From Pseudomonadota bacterium (GTDB lineage: Bacteria; Pseudomonadota; Alphaproteobacteria; Rhizobiales; Tepidamorphaceae): DNA of 12,489 nt. The position numbers and the translations under genes were made by a program. The stretch spans positions 1 through 12,489 of the forward strand of contig JAEWYT010000067.1 in NCBI GenBank assembly GCA_023458595.1, in the 5' to 3' direction. The notes under the pieces were generated by a model that made no database searches, had not been told where the DNA came from, and worked only from the letters and a program-made list of their open reading frames with translations. Shown in pieces: positions 1 through 6,035 of this stretch; within the stretch, counting starts at the first letter, position 1; each line of letters opens with the position of its first letter.

Positions 1-15
1 CCCCCCCGCTCCCCC
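1..15. other. C-rich homopolymer at left contig edge
   Basis: The first 15 bases are almost pure C (a run of seven, then GCT, then five C). Read outward on the minus strand this is a poly-G tail, mirroring the poly-G run at the other end of the window. The symmetry suggests poly-G read tails carried into both contig ends rather than genomic sequence. This is inference from the pattern only. Confidence 0.6.
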
Positions 16-44
16 GAACCTTCAAACGAGTACCGGGCGGAGCC

Positions 45-128
45 TCAAATGGCCCCAATCACGATCGCCGCCACGAAAAGGAACGCCGCGCCTACGACGA
101 CCATCTGAACCTGCCGAACTATGGTCAT
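45..128 (-). CDS. 27-residue single-span membrane microprotein
   Basis: This short ORF has an ATG at 128-126 and a TGA at 47-45. It encodes 27 residues: a short N-terminus with one arginine and two glutamines (start MTIVRQVQM), then an unbroken hydrophobic stretch of about 19 residues ending in IGAI. That is what a single transmembrane helix with its N-terminus in the cytoplasm looks like. A GGGAG ribosome-binding site sits 6 bases upstream (minus strand GGGAGCGGGACC-ATG), the same motif used by the sulfatase-operon genes in this window. It is divergent from the extensin-like gene at 300. The 63-residue ORF in another frame here is arginine-rich and looks like a shadow. No function can be assigned; very short membrane proteins are often regulators or subunits of larger complexes. 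The ORF could be chance, but the RBS plus the clean helix argue for a gene. Confidence 0.55.
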   Translation of the reverse strand: MTIVRQVQMVVVGAAFLFVAAIVIGAI

Positions 129-299
129 GGTCCCGCTCCCTAGGCTTCCCCCAGTCACAAAAGATTAACTTGACCGGGCCGATCCGCGAAGCGCTTTTGT
201 CGCTGCGCCGCAATATCGCCAGACGAATCGGCTACCGGTTGTGGAAGAAGGTCGGCATCCTCTTACGCCATAAGGCGAATCAGCGGCGGTGCTTCTGCC

Positions 300-1346
300 A
301 TGAGACCTCGCTTCTTCGAATCGCTCATCGGGCTGGCGCTGGTTCTGGCGGCCGGGACCGGTATCGCGGCGACCGCCTCGGCGCTCGAATCGATCCCGCT
401 GCCGAGGGTGCGGCCGGATGCCGCCGCGGCGCCGGTGCCGCCGGAGAAGCCGGTCGAAGCCGGTATTCCCCTGCCGCGCGAAAGGCCGCGTCTCGCGGCC
501 GCGGAACCGGAAGCGGCGTCGCCGCGCCCCCCGGAGAAACCGGCGCCGGCCGAAGCCTCCGAACCGACGCCCGGCACCGTTCCCGTGCCTGCGGCGAAGC
601 CGCAGACCGCGACGCCCAGGGAAAAGCCCGCCGCGCCCGCCGCGCCCCAGGCGCCGCCGCCGGTAGCGACACCTTCCGACAGGCCGGCCGAACCGGATGC
701 GCAGGACGAGGCCCGGGTTCCCGGGCCGCCGGAGAAGCCGCCCGTGCGTCTCGGTCCGCCGCAGGGGGCGCCGTTCTTCGCCGCGGACGCGATGTCGCCG
801 GCCTGCGCGCCGATCGAGGAGGGCCGCGTGTCCGGCCGGCCGCTGAAGCCCGTCGAGGATCTCTCCGGCTGCCTCGTGCCGGCGCTCTACGCGGTCTCCT
901 CGGTGGGCTCCGAGCGGGCGGTGGCGCTTTCGCCGGAAGCCGAGCTCAACTGCGCGATGGTCGACCGGCTCGATACGTTCGTCGAAGAGGTGATGGAGCC
1001 GGCCGCGAAGGATATCCTGAAGAGCGATCTGGTGGGGTTAGGCATCGCCGGCTCCTATGTCTGCCGGCCGCGCAACGGCCAGGTCGGCGCCAAGCAGAGC
1101 GAGCACGGCTTCGCCAACGCCGTCGACGTCGCCCGCTTCGTGCTCGCCGACGGACGGGCGATCTCGGTCGCCGAGAGCTGGAAGGACGAGGGCGATGCGG
1201 GGCGGTTCCTGCGCGCGGTGCACGAGAAGGCGTGCGGGCCGTTCACGACGGTGCTCGGGCCCGACAGCGACGAATACCATACCGACCATTTCCACCTCGA
1301 CCTGCAGCCGCGCGGCAAGGACGGGCGGACGACGTTCTGCCAGTAG
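300..1346 (+). CDS. Extensin family protein, proline-rich, periplasmic
   Basis: The product has 348 residues. A signal peptide covers residues 1-28 (likely cleavage after ATASA). Residues 30-155 are a Pro/Ala/Glu/Lys/Arg-rich low-complexity linker with repeated units: PPEKP occurs three times and IPLPR-x-RP twice. Residues about 160-348 are the extensin-like C-terminal domain. That domain holds six cysteines (169, 191, 218, 255, 312, 347), suggesting three disulfides. It also has S-E-H269-G-F-A-N-A-V-D276 and H327-x2-H330-F-H332. H-x6-D followed by a late H-x-H matches the zinc-ligand layout of M15 peptidases (VanY/DD-peptidase type), so a cell-wall or polysaccharide role in the periplasm is a reasonable inference. 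Family members are mostly uncharacterised. No strong Shine-Dalgarno precedes the ATG, but the signal peptide fixes the start. The linker may span the periplasm or bind peptidoglycan. A shorter paralogue lies at 3621-4295. Confidence 0.9.
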   Translation: MRPRFFESLIGLALVLAAGTGIAATASALESIPLPRVRPDAAAAPVPPEKPVEAGIPLPRERPRLAAAEPEAASPRPPEKPAPAEASEPTPGTVPVPAAKPQTATPREKPAAPAAPQAPPPVATPSDRPAEPDAQDEARVPGPPEKPPVRLGPPQGAPFFAADAMSPACAPIEEGRVSGRPLKPVEDLSGCLVPALYAVSSVGSERAVALSPEAELNCAMVDRLDTFVEEVMEPAAKDILKSDLVGLGIAGSYVCRPRNGQVGAKQSEHGFANAVDVARFVLADGRAISVAESWKDEGDAGRFLRAVHEKACGPFTTVLGPDSDEYHTDHFHLDLQPRGKDGRTTFCQ

Positions 1347-1802
1347 CTATTCGGTCGACTCCGGGTTCCTGGTGTAGCCGGGGCCGATGGTGAGCGGCTT
1401 GTCGGGCAGCACGTCGGAGCCGATCTTCGACGAATAGGTCTTCTCGTGGGTCTCGATCACCGCGCCCGCGGGGTCTTCGAGCGTCAGCTTGACCTTGTAG
1501 GACCTGCCGGCGACGACCCCCCTGATCGGCGGCGAGCTGATCGCGAAGCGCTTCTGCTGCTCGCGCGCGATAAGCTTCACGGCAAGGGGCGGGCCGCCTT
1601 CCGGGTTCTCGAACTCGGCGACGAACACCGTTCCCGGCGGCACGGCGCGCCGCGCGGTCGCGACGAGACCGTAGGTCGCTTCGGCGATGCGGTAGTTGAA
1701 CAGGAAGCCGCCGCCGGTGATCTCGACGTAGTCGCCGGTCGCCTGCTCGCAGCCGGCGAGCCCCAGCGAGACCACGATCAGGAGGGCTAGACGTCGAAGC
1801 AT
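1347..1802 (-). CDS. Small predicted lipoprotein, function unknown
   Basis: The product has 151 residues, starting at MLRRLALL. The reading frame is open further upstream to about 2441, but that part is arginine/proline-rich shadow sequence of the next gene. The start is placed at 1802 because a classical lipoprotein signal follows at once: Arg-Arg, hydrophobic core, then L-A-G-C with Cys18 as the lipidation site. The mature part is rich in beta-prone and polar residues (for example FNYRIAEATYG, YKVKLTLEDPAG, PDKPLTIGPGY) and has no further cysteine, so a small beta-sandwich is likely. I do not recognise a named family. Its stop codon TAG (1349-1347) directly abuts the TAG of the convergent extensin-like gene at 1344-1346, leaving no terminator space. 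Localisation to the inner or outer membrane leaflet of the periplasm follows from the lipobox; function is unknown. Confidence 0.82.
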   Translation of the reverse strand: MLRRLALLIVVSLGLAGCEQATGDYVEITGGGFLFNYRIAEATYGLVATARRAVPPGTVFVAEFENPEGGPPLAVKLIAREQQKRFAISSPPIRGVVAGRSYKVKLTLEDPAGAVIETHEKTYSSKIGSDVLPDKPLTIGPGYTRNPESTE

Positions 1803-1864
1803 CGGCAAATCAACGGCTCCACGACTGCGGCTGCAATTATAACCTGTGAATGCGCGTATGCTAG

Positions 1865-2485
1865 TCATGTATCGGCGCCCTGGCGGTGCGTTTCGTAATA
1901 GCGTTGCGCCTTGGCGCGGTTGCCGCAGGTGAGCATGTCGCACCACAGGCGGCTCATGTTCCTGGACCGGTCGACGAAGATCCAGCTGCAGTTCGGGCAC
2001 GTCTTCAGGCGACGGATGGGCGGTGAGGCGGCGAGCGTCAGGGCGGAATGGGCGATGGCCGCGCGGGCGCTGACGGGCGTCGGCGACAGCGCGTCTGGAA
2101 GCACCGGCATTAAGCCTTCCGGGCCGACGGCGATGTTCGTCTGCGACAGCGTGCTGCCGAGCTCGAACAGCACACGGCGGAGCGACAGCGCGGAGGGGGC
2201 AAGGCCGGTCGCCACGGCGCGGAACAGGTCGTCGACCGCCTGGCGGAGGGTCAGCATGTCGGCGACGTCCGAGGTCCCGAAGGCATCCGCCGGCACGGCG
2301 AGCAACGGTGCGCAGGCGCCCGCCGAGCCGAACCGGCGGGCGGCGTCCAGCCAGCTCGCGATGTCGCCCGCATCGCGCAGCCGGTCGCCCCGCCGGTCGG
2401 CGTCTTGGGCGTAGAAGACGGTGTTCGCGAAGTCGAGGCACAGGGCGCCGCCGACGAACTGCCGTTCGGTCCAGGCGAAGGGCAT
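1865..2485 (-). CDS. CGNR zinc-finger / ABATE-domain transcriptional regulator
   Basis: The product has 206 residues. The N-terminal part (about 10-130) fits the ABATE domain, with the typical L-D-F-x-N-T element seen here as L17-D-F-A-N-T22. The C-terminal part is a CGNR zinc finger: C163-P-N-C166, then W181-C182-D-M-L-T-C187-G-N-R, giving four cysteine ligands and the family signature CGNR. Proteins of this architecture are annotated as putative stress-induced transcription regulators; the zinc finger is presumed to bind DNA. It is divergently transcribed from the LivH-type permease at 2614, with 128 bp between the start codons, so local regulation of that permease and itself is the simplest guess. 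The ATG at 2485 follows only a weak GAG-type ribosome-binding site. Downstream, 62 bp separate it from the lipoprotein gene that starts at 1802 on the same strand. Confidence 0.92.
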   Translation of the reverse strand: MPFAWTERQFVGGALCLDFANTVFYAQDADRRGDRLRDAGDIASWLDAARRFGSAGACAPLLAVPADAFGTSDVADMLTLRQAVDDLFRAVATGLAPSALSLRRVLFELGSTLSQTNIAVGPEGLMPVLPDALSPTPVSARAAIAHSALTLAASPPIRRLKTCPNCSWIFVDRSRNMSRLWCDMLTCGNRAKAQRYYETHRQGADT

Positions 2486-2613
2486 TGTCTCAAACCGGTG
2501 TTTCCATTAATGAGAGTTAGATACTCGTATTCCGAACCGGCCGCAACCGGTATCGCGGCGGCGATCCCACAAGGATCCTTCCCCGCGCCGGCGGCCATGC
2601 CGCGGGAACGACG
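2486..2613. promoter_or_regulatory. Divergent promoter region between CGNR regulator and permease
   Basis: This 128-bp spacer between two divergent start codons contains a patch (about 2500-2535) clearly richer in A/T than its surroundings, as expected for promoters in a GC-rich genome. Two small dyads are visible: AAAC-CGGT-GTTT at 2492-2503 and ATAC-TC-GTAT at 2521-2530. Either could be an operator for the CGNR regulator, but arms of four bases are weak evidence. I could not place a convincing -35/-10 pair for either gene. Confidence 0.4.
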
Positions 2614-3546
2614 GTGACCGGTCATTTCGAGCCGCTCTACCTCGCCCAGCAGGGGCTCAACGCGCTGCAGGTGAGCGCATTCTACCTGCTGATCGCCGTC
2701 GCCTACGTCCTCTTCCACGGCATCGCCGGACGCTTCAACCTCGCCTTCGGCGCGCTCAGCATGTGGGCCGGCTACATCACGGTCGCGGGGCTCGCCGGCG
2801 CGAGCACGGGGGCGCTGCCGGTCGTGCTCATCGTCCTGCTCGCGGGCCTCTACGCGGCAACCGCGACCGGCGTCCTCGGGGCGTGGATCGGCCGCGTCGT
2901 CGCCGCGCCGCTGATCCGGCAGCCGCCGCTATCCATGCTGATCGCGACGATAGGGGTCGCGATCTGTCTCGAGGAGGTGATGCGGATCGCCGCCGACAGT
3001 CGCGAGCTGTGGGTGATGCCGCTCCTCGCAACGCCGCTCTTCCGGTTTTCGCAGGGCGGCTTCACGATCCAGGTGACGGCGATGCAGGGGCTCGTGTTCG
3101 GCCTCTGTCTGGCGCTCGCCGTCGGGCTCGTCGCGGTGATCGAACGCACGTCGTTCGGGCGACTGTGGCGGGCCTGCGCCCAGGATATACGCATGGCGGA
3201 GCTCCTCGGCGTCGACACCGCCCGCGTCTTCGCGCTGACCGCGCTATTGTCCTCCTTCTACGCCGGGGCGGCGGGCGCGCTGATCGGCGCCTACTACGGC
3301 TCGGCGAGCTTCTACGTCGGGTTCATGATCGGCATGAAGGCGCTCTATGTCGCGATCCTGGGCGGGCTCGACTCGATCCGGGGCTGCTTCGTCGGCGCGC
3401 TCTTCCTGGGGACGTTCGAATCCTTCTGGTCGGCGTGGTTTCCCGGCGATTTCCGGGACGTCGCGGTGTTCGCGGTGATGACGGGAATCCTGGTTCTGCG
3501 CTCGCCGGGCGAGCTGGACAGGAGCGGGGCGGTCCGGCCGGGCTGA
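2614..3546 (+). CDS. Branched-chain amino-acid type ABC transporter permease (LivH-like)
   Basis: The product has 310 residues and is strongly hydrophobic, with about eight or more predicted membrane spans. It fits the LivH half of the BPD_transp_2 permease superfamily in length and layout. An N-terminal G-R-F-N-L-A-F-G stretch stands where LivH proteins carry G-x-x-N-x-A-x-G. A cytoplasmic coupling loop reads R-A-C-A-Q-D-I-R-M-A-E-L-L-G-V-D, followed by a conserved-looking A-I-L-G-G-L-D-S-I-R-G segment near the C-terminus. The start is a GTG at 2614 with GGGA about 7 bases upstream. The usual partners (LivM permease, LivG/LivF ATPases, LivK binding protein) are absent from the window, so the substrate is unknown and it must work with subunits encoded elsewhere, or be a relic. 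It is divergent from the CGNR regulator. Short-chain amides, urea or amino acids are all transported by relatives. Confidence 0.87.
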   Translation: MTGHFEPLYLAQQGLNALQVSAFYLLIAVAYVLFHGIAGRFNLAFGALSMWAGYITVAGLAGASTGALPVVLIVLLAGLYAATATGVLGAWIGRVVAAPLIRQPPLSMLIATIGVAICLEEVMRIAADSRELWVMPLLATPLFRFSQGGFTIQVTAMQGLVFGLCLALAVGLVAVIERTSFGRLWRACAQDIRMAELLGVDTARVFALTALLSSFYAGAAGALIGAYYGSASFYVGFMIGMKALYVAILGGLDSIRGCFVGALFLGTFESFWSAWFPGDFRDVAVFAVMTGILVLRSPGELDRSGAVRPG

Positions 3547-3569
3547 TCCAGGGAGGCGGGCAGCTCCGG

Positions 3570-3585
3570 TTAAGCCTAATTTAAC
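3570..3585 (+). promoter_or_regulatory. CtrA-type binding site (TTAA-N7-TTAAC)
   Basis: TTAA at 3570-3573 and TTAAC at 3581-3585 are separated by exactly 7 bases (GCCTAAT). This is a perfect match to the full-length CtrA consensus of alphaproteobacteria. The whole element is also a GGTTAA/TTAACC inverted repeat (3568-3586). It lies in the spacer 35 bp before the ATG of the extensin-like lipoprotein gene. That is a sensible distance for a CtrA box overlapping a -35 region, with transcription starting near 3610. TTAA is rare in this GC-rich sequence, which makes chance less likely. CtrA itself is not encoded here. Confidence 0.6.
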
Positions 3586-3620
3586 CCTGTCTTTTTACCC
3601 GGCATTTGCATCAAGTTCGA

Positions 3621-4295
3621 ATGATCCGGCCCATGCATCGCATGACGGCCGTCCTTCTCGTGTTCTCGCTCCTCTATCTGTTCGGCTGCGCCGACCGGAG
3701 CCTCTACTCGTGGCGCGACCAGGCCTGGCGCAAGGACGCCGAGGCGATCTGCCTGGCCAAGGGGGGCTACGAGACGAGCGCCTTCGTCCAGCGCATGAGC
3801 CGCATCGACGACAAGGGCGCCTGCGGCATCTGGTATCCGCTCAAGGTCTCGGCCGCGCTGCAGGGCTATGTCGGCTTCTCGACGAGCGCGACGCTGAACT
3901 GCCCGACGACATCGGCCGTCGACGGCTGGCTCTATCACGTGGTCGAGCCCGCCGCGCAGCGCGTCTACGGCGCCTACGTGCGCGAGGTGCAGGTGCTCTC
4001 CTCCTACTACTGCCGCACCCGCAACAGCAAAGCCTATGGCAAGGCGTCCGAACACGCGTTCGGCAACGCCATCGACATCGCCGCCTTCAGGCTCTCCGAC
4101 GGGCGCACGGTCACCGTCGAGCACGGCTGGCGCGGCGACGGCCAGGAGCGCGCCTTCCTGCGCGAGGTGCATTCGGGCGCCTGCAAGATCTTCACCACCG
4201 TGATCGGCCCGGACGGCGACCGGCACCACTACAACCACTTCCACCTCGACCTCGCCCGCCACGACGCGGCGGGCAAGTACCGGTACTGCAAGTGA
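3621..4295 (+). CDS. Extensin-like domain lipoprotein (short paralogue)
   Basis: The product has 224 residues from the ATG at 3621. An in-frame TTG at 3606 and ATGs at 3633 and 3642 are alternatives; no strong ribosome-binding site decides, and 3621 suits the promoter-like box upstream. The N-terminus is a lipoprotein signal with L-F-G-C, Cys23 being the lipidation site. The rest is almost entirely the extensin-like C-terminal domain without the proline-rich linker of its relative at 300-1346. Six further cysteines (44, 68, 94, 131, 188, 223) match those of the relative in order and roughly in spacing. The putative metal-site residues are kept: S-E-H145-A-F-G-N-A-I-D152 and N-H206-F-H208-L-D. 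The likely role is cell envelope, possibly an M15-like peptidase or a binding protein; activity is inference. The upstream CtrA-type box suggests cell-cycle control. It is followed by the secreted hydrolase gene 96 bp downstream. Confidence 0.88.
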   Translation: MIRPMHRMTAVLLVFSLLYLFGCADRSLYSWRDQAWRKDAEAICLAKGGYETSAFVQRMSRIDDKGACGIWYPLKVSAALQGYVGFSTSATLNCPTTSAVDGWLYHVVEPAAQRVYGAYVREVQVLSSYYCRTRNSKAYGKASEHAFGNAIDIAAFRLSDGRTVTVEHGWRGDGQERAFLREVHSGACKIFTTVIGPDGDRHHYNHFHLDLARHDAAGKYRYCK

Positions 4296-4378
4296 GGCCA
4301 TCGAAGGCGCTGGGTGTGGAGTTCGTCCGGCCGGCGTCGTAAAATGTCCAACAGATTCCTCTCACCGCAAATGCATAC

Positions 4379-4383
4379 AGGAG
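4379..4383 (+). promoter_or_regulatory. Ribosome-binding site fixing the hydrolase start
   Basis: AGGAG lies 8 bases before the ATG at 4392. In-frame starts further upstream (GTG 4314, ATG 4344, ATG 4371) have no comparable site, and starting at 4392 gives a well-formed signal peptide. This favours 4392 as the start of the choloylglycine hydrolase family gene. Confidence 0.75.
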
Positions 4384-4391
4384 CCGTCGCC

Positions 4392-5474
4392 ATGCTCGAC
4401 CGGGTCATCCCGAAATCCGCCTCCGGCTGCCGCGCGGGCGTTGCCCTAGCCCTTTCGGCGGCGCTCGCATTCGGACCGACCGCCGCGGACGCCTGCACAC
4501 GCTTCGTCTATCTCGGCGCCGGCGACACCGTGATCACCGGCCGGTCGATGGACTGGAGCACGGACGTCGGCACCAACCTCTGGATGTTCCCGCGCGGGAT
4601 GGAGCGAAGCGGGGCCGGCGGGCCGAACACGGTGACCTGGACGTCGAAGTACGGTAGCGTCATCGCCTCCGGCTTCGAGGTCTCGACCAGCGACGGCATG
4701 AACGAGAAGGGGCTCGTGGCGAACCTGCTGTGGCTCGTCGAGTCCGAGTATCCGGCCTACGACGGTTCGAGGCCGGGCATATCCATCGCCGCGTGGGCGC
4801 AATACGTGCTCGACAATTTCGCGACGGTGGAGGAGGCGGTGACCGCGCTGTCGGCCGAGCCGTTCGTCGTCGTCACGGACATGGTGCCCGGCGAGAGCAG
4901 GGTCGCCACGGTCCACCTGTCGATCTCCGATGCGACGGGCGACAGCGCCATCGTCGAATATATCGGCGGCAAGCAGGTCATCCACCACGACCGAAAATAC
5001 CAGGTGATGACGAACTCGCCGACCTTCGACAAGCAGCTAGCGCTCGTCGAATACTGGAAGGGGATCGGCGGAACCGTGTTCCTGCCCGGCACCAACCGCG
5101 CAGCCGACCGCTTCGCGCGCGCCGCGTTCTATGTCGACGCGATCCCGAAGTTCGACGATCCGAATCTCGCGGTTGCGGGCGCCTTCTCGGTGATCCGCAA
5201 CGTCTCCGTGCCGCTCGGCATCTCGACGCCCGACCAGCCGAATATCTCCTCGACCCGCTGGCGCACGGTTTCCGACCAGGCCCGCAAGCTCTATTTCTTC
5301 GAGTCCGCGCTGACGCCGAACGTGTTCTGGGTAAACCTCAACGACATCGATTTCTCGGCCGAATCCGGCAAGGTCAAGAAACTCGATCTCGGACCCAACC
5401 AGAGCCGGACCTATTCGGGCGATGCGACCGCGTCGTTCGTGGAGGCCGAACCGTTCGTTTTCCTCGGAAAGTGA
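4392..5474 (+). CDS. Secreted choloylglycine hydrolase / penicillin V acylase family Ntn-hydrolase
   Basis: The product has 360 residues. The signal peptide ends A-D-A, directly before Cys35. Cleavage would make this Cys the N-terminal catalytic nucleophile, as this Ntn-hydrolase family requires. The spacing of the known catalytic set is reproduced: C35 (family Cys2), R51 (Arg18) and D54 (Asp21) in G-R-S-M-D-W, N208 (Asn175) in T-N-S-P, and an Arg in A-D-R240-F-A-R that probably equals Arg228. The family cleaves linear amide bonds (conjugated bile salts, penicillin V). Gram-negative periplasmic members often deacylate N-acyl-homoserine lactones, so quorum-signal hydrolysis or N-acyl amide use is a reasonable guess for an environmental alphaproteobacterium; the substrate cannot be read from sequence. 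The full family length is present and nothing is missing. A small lipoprotein gene follows after 13 bp and is probably co-transcribed. Confidence 0.93.
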   Translation: MLDRVIPKSASGCRAGVALALSAALAFGPTAADACTRFVYLGAGDTVITGRSMDWSTDVGTNLWMFPRGMERSGAGGPNTVTWTSKYGSVIASGFEVSTSDGMNEKGLVANLLWLVESEYPAYDGSRPGISIAAWAQYVLDNFATVEEAVTALSAEPFVVVTDMVPGESRVATVHLSISDATGDSAIVEYIGGKQVIHHDRKYQVMTNSPTFDKQLALVEYWKGIGGTVFLPGTNRAADRFARAAFYVDAIPKFDDPNLAVAGAFSVIRNVSVPLGISTPDQPNISSTRWRTVSDQARKLYFFESALTPNVFWVNLNDIDFSAESGKVKKLDLGPNQSRTYSGDATASFVEAEPFVFLGK

Positions 5475-5487
5475 GAAGCTGGACGCC

Positions 5488-5892
5488 ATGAAGAAGAAAA
5501 TCGCGCTGTTGGCCGTGCCACTGGCGCTGTCGCTCGCCGGCTGCGTTTCCAACGAGCAGGCAGGCCCCACCTCCTATTCGGCGCCGGCTCCGACACCGGC
5601 CCCCGTCGCGACCGCAACGCCGCCGGCGGCCACGGCCATGCCGACGGCGCCGGCAAACTGGCGCTCGATCAAGCCGCGCGCGCCGTCGGGCGCGAACGCG
5701 GCGGCGGAATCGCTGTGCGTCAAGGCTGTGCAGCAGCAGACCAACGCGGTCGGCGTCGGCGTGCTCACCAGCGCGGCCGCCGCGGCCGGGACGGAGGTCT
5801 GGCTCGTCTATCCGGCGACGGAAGCGCCGTGGCGCTGCCTCTATTCCAACGCGCGCGTGACCGAGATCGGCCCGGTGGCCGGCCAGGGCTGA
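5488..5892 (+). CDS. Small Ala/Pro-rich lipoprotein, function unknown
   Basis: The product has 134 residues from the ATG at 5488 (MKKKIALL). The frame stays open upstream into the hydrolase gene, but the lipoprotein signal sets the start: three lysines, hydrophobic core, L-A-G-C with Cys19 lipidated. Residues about 25-56 form a flexible Pro/Ala/Thr linker. Residues about 65-134 form a compact domain with two cysteines, C77 (S-L-C-V-K-A-V) and C117 (P-W-R-C-L-Y), which could form a disulfide. The pattern V-W-L-V-Y-P ... W-R-C ... V-T-E-I-G-P-V looks like a small beta domain found in many rhizobial envelope proteins, but I cannot name a family. Only 13 bp separate it from the hydrolase stop, so co-transcription is likely. 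The ribosome-binding site is weak, which may mean translational coupling to the upstream gene. Confidence 0.82.
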   Translation: MKKKIALLAVPLALSLAGCVSNEQAGPTSYSAPAPTPAPVATATPPAATAMPTAPANWRSIKPRAPSGANAAAESLCVKAVQQQTNAVGVGVLTSAAAAAGTEVWLVYPATEAPWRCLYSNARVTEIGPVAGQG

Positions 5893-5994
5893 CCGGCGCC
5901 GGCATAGCGGGTGCCGGAGCCGCACCGCCCCGACCGGGCTCCGCCGGGCCGGGGATCGCGATCAGGGCCGTCGGAACGGCGATCTTCGCCGCCG

Positions 5995-6026
5995 GGAACG
6001 GGGTCATCGGACGACGACCCCGTTCC
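5995..6026. terminator. Hairpin between convergent genes, probable bidirectional terminator
   Basis: GGAACGGGGTC (5995-6005) pairs perfectly with GACCCCGTTCC (6016-6026), an 11-bp GC-rich stem with a 10-base loop that can close a little further. It lies between the stop of the lipoprotein gene at 5892 and the stop of the sulfatase gene at 6036, which face each other. The site is right for a shared terminator. There is no T-run on either side, so it is not a textbook intrinsic terminator. Confidence 0.65.
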
Positions 6027-6035
6027 GGCGTCTGC

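Noticed and set aside
165..169. TTAAC half of a CtrA site upstream of the first extensin-like gene
   Set aside because: The second TTAA at 7-base spacing is missing on both sides, so it is only a half site.
170..1393. 407-residue open frame overlapping the extensin-like gene in another phase
   Set aside because: Arg/Gly/Ala-rich shadow of the true gene at 300-1346, typical of GC-rich DNA; no signal peptide or domain.
2597..2617. Six-codon mini-ORF (MPRERR) whose TGA overlaps the GTG start of the permease
   Set aside because: It could give translational coupling, but its nearest AAGGA is about 21 bases upstream and six codons can occur by chance.
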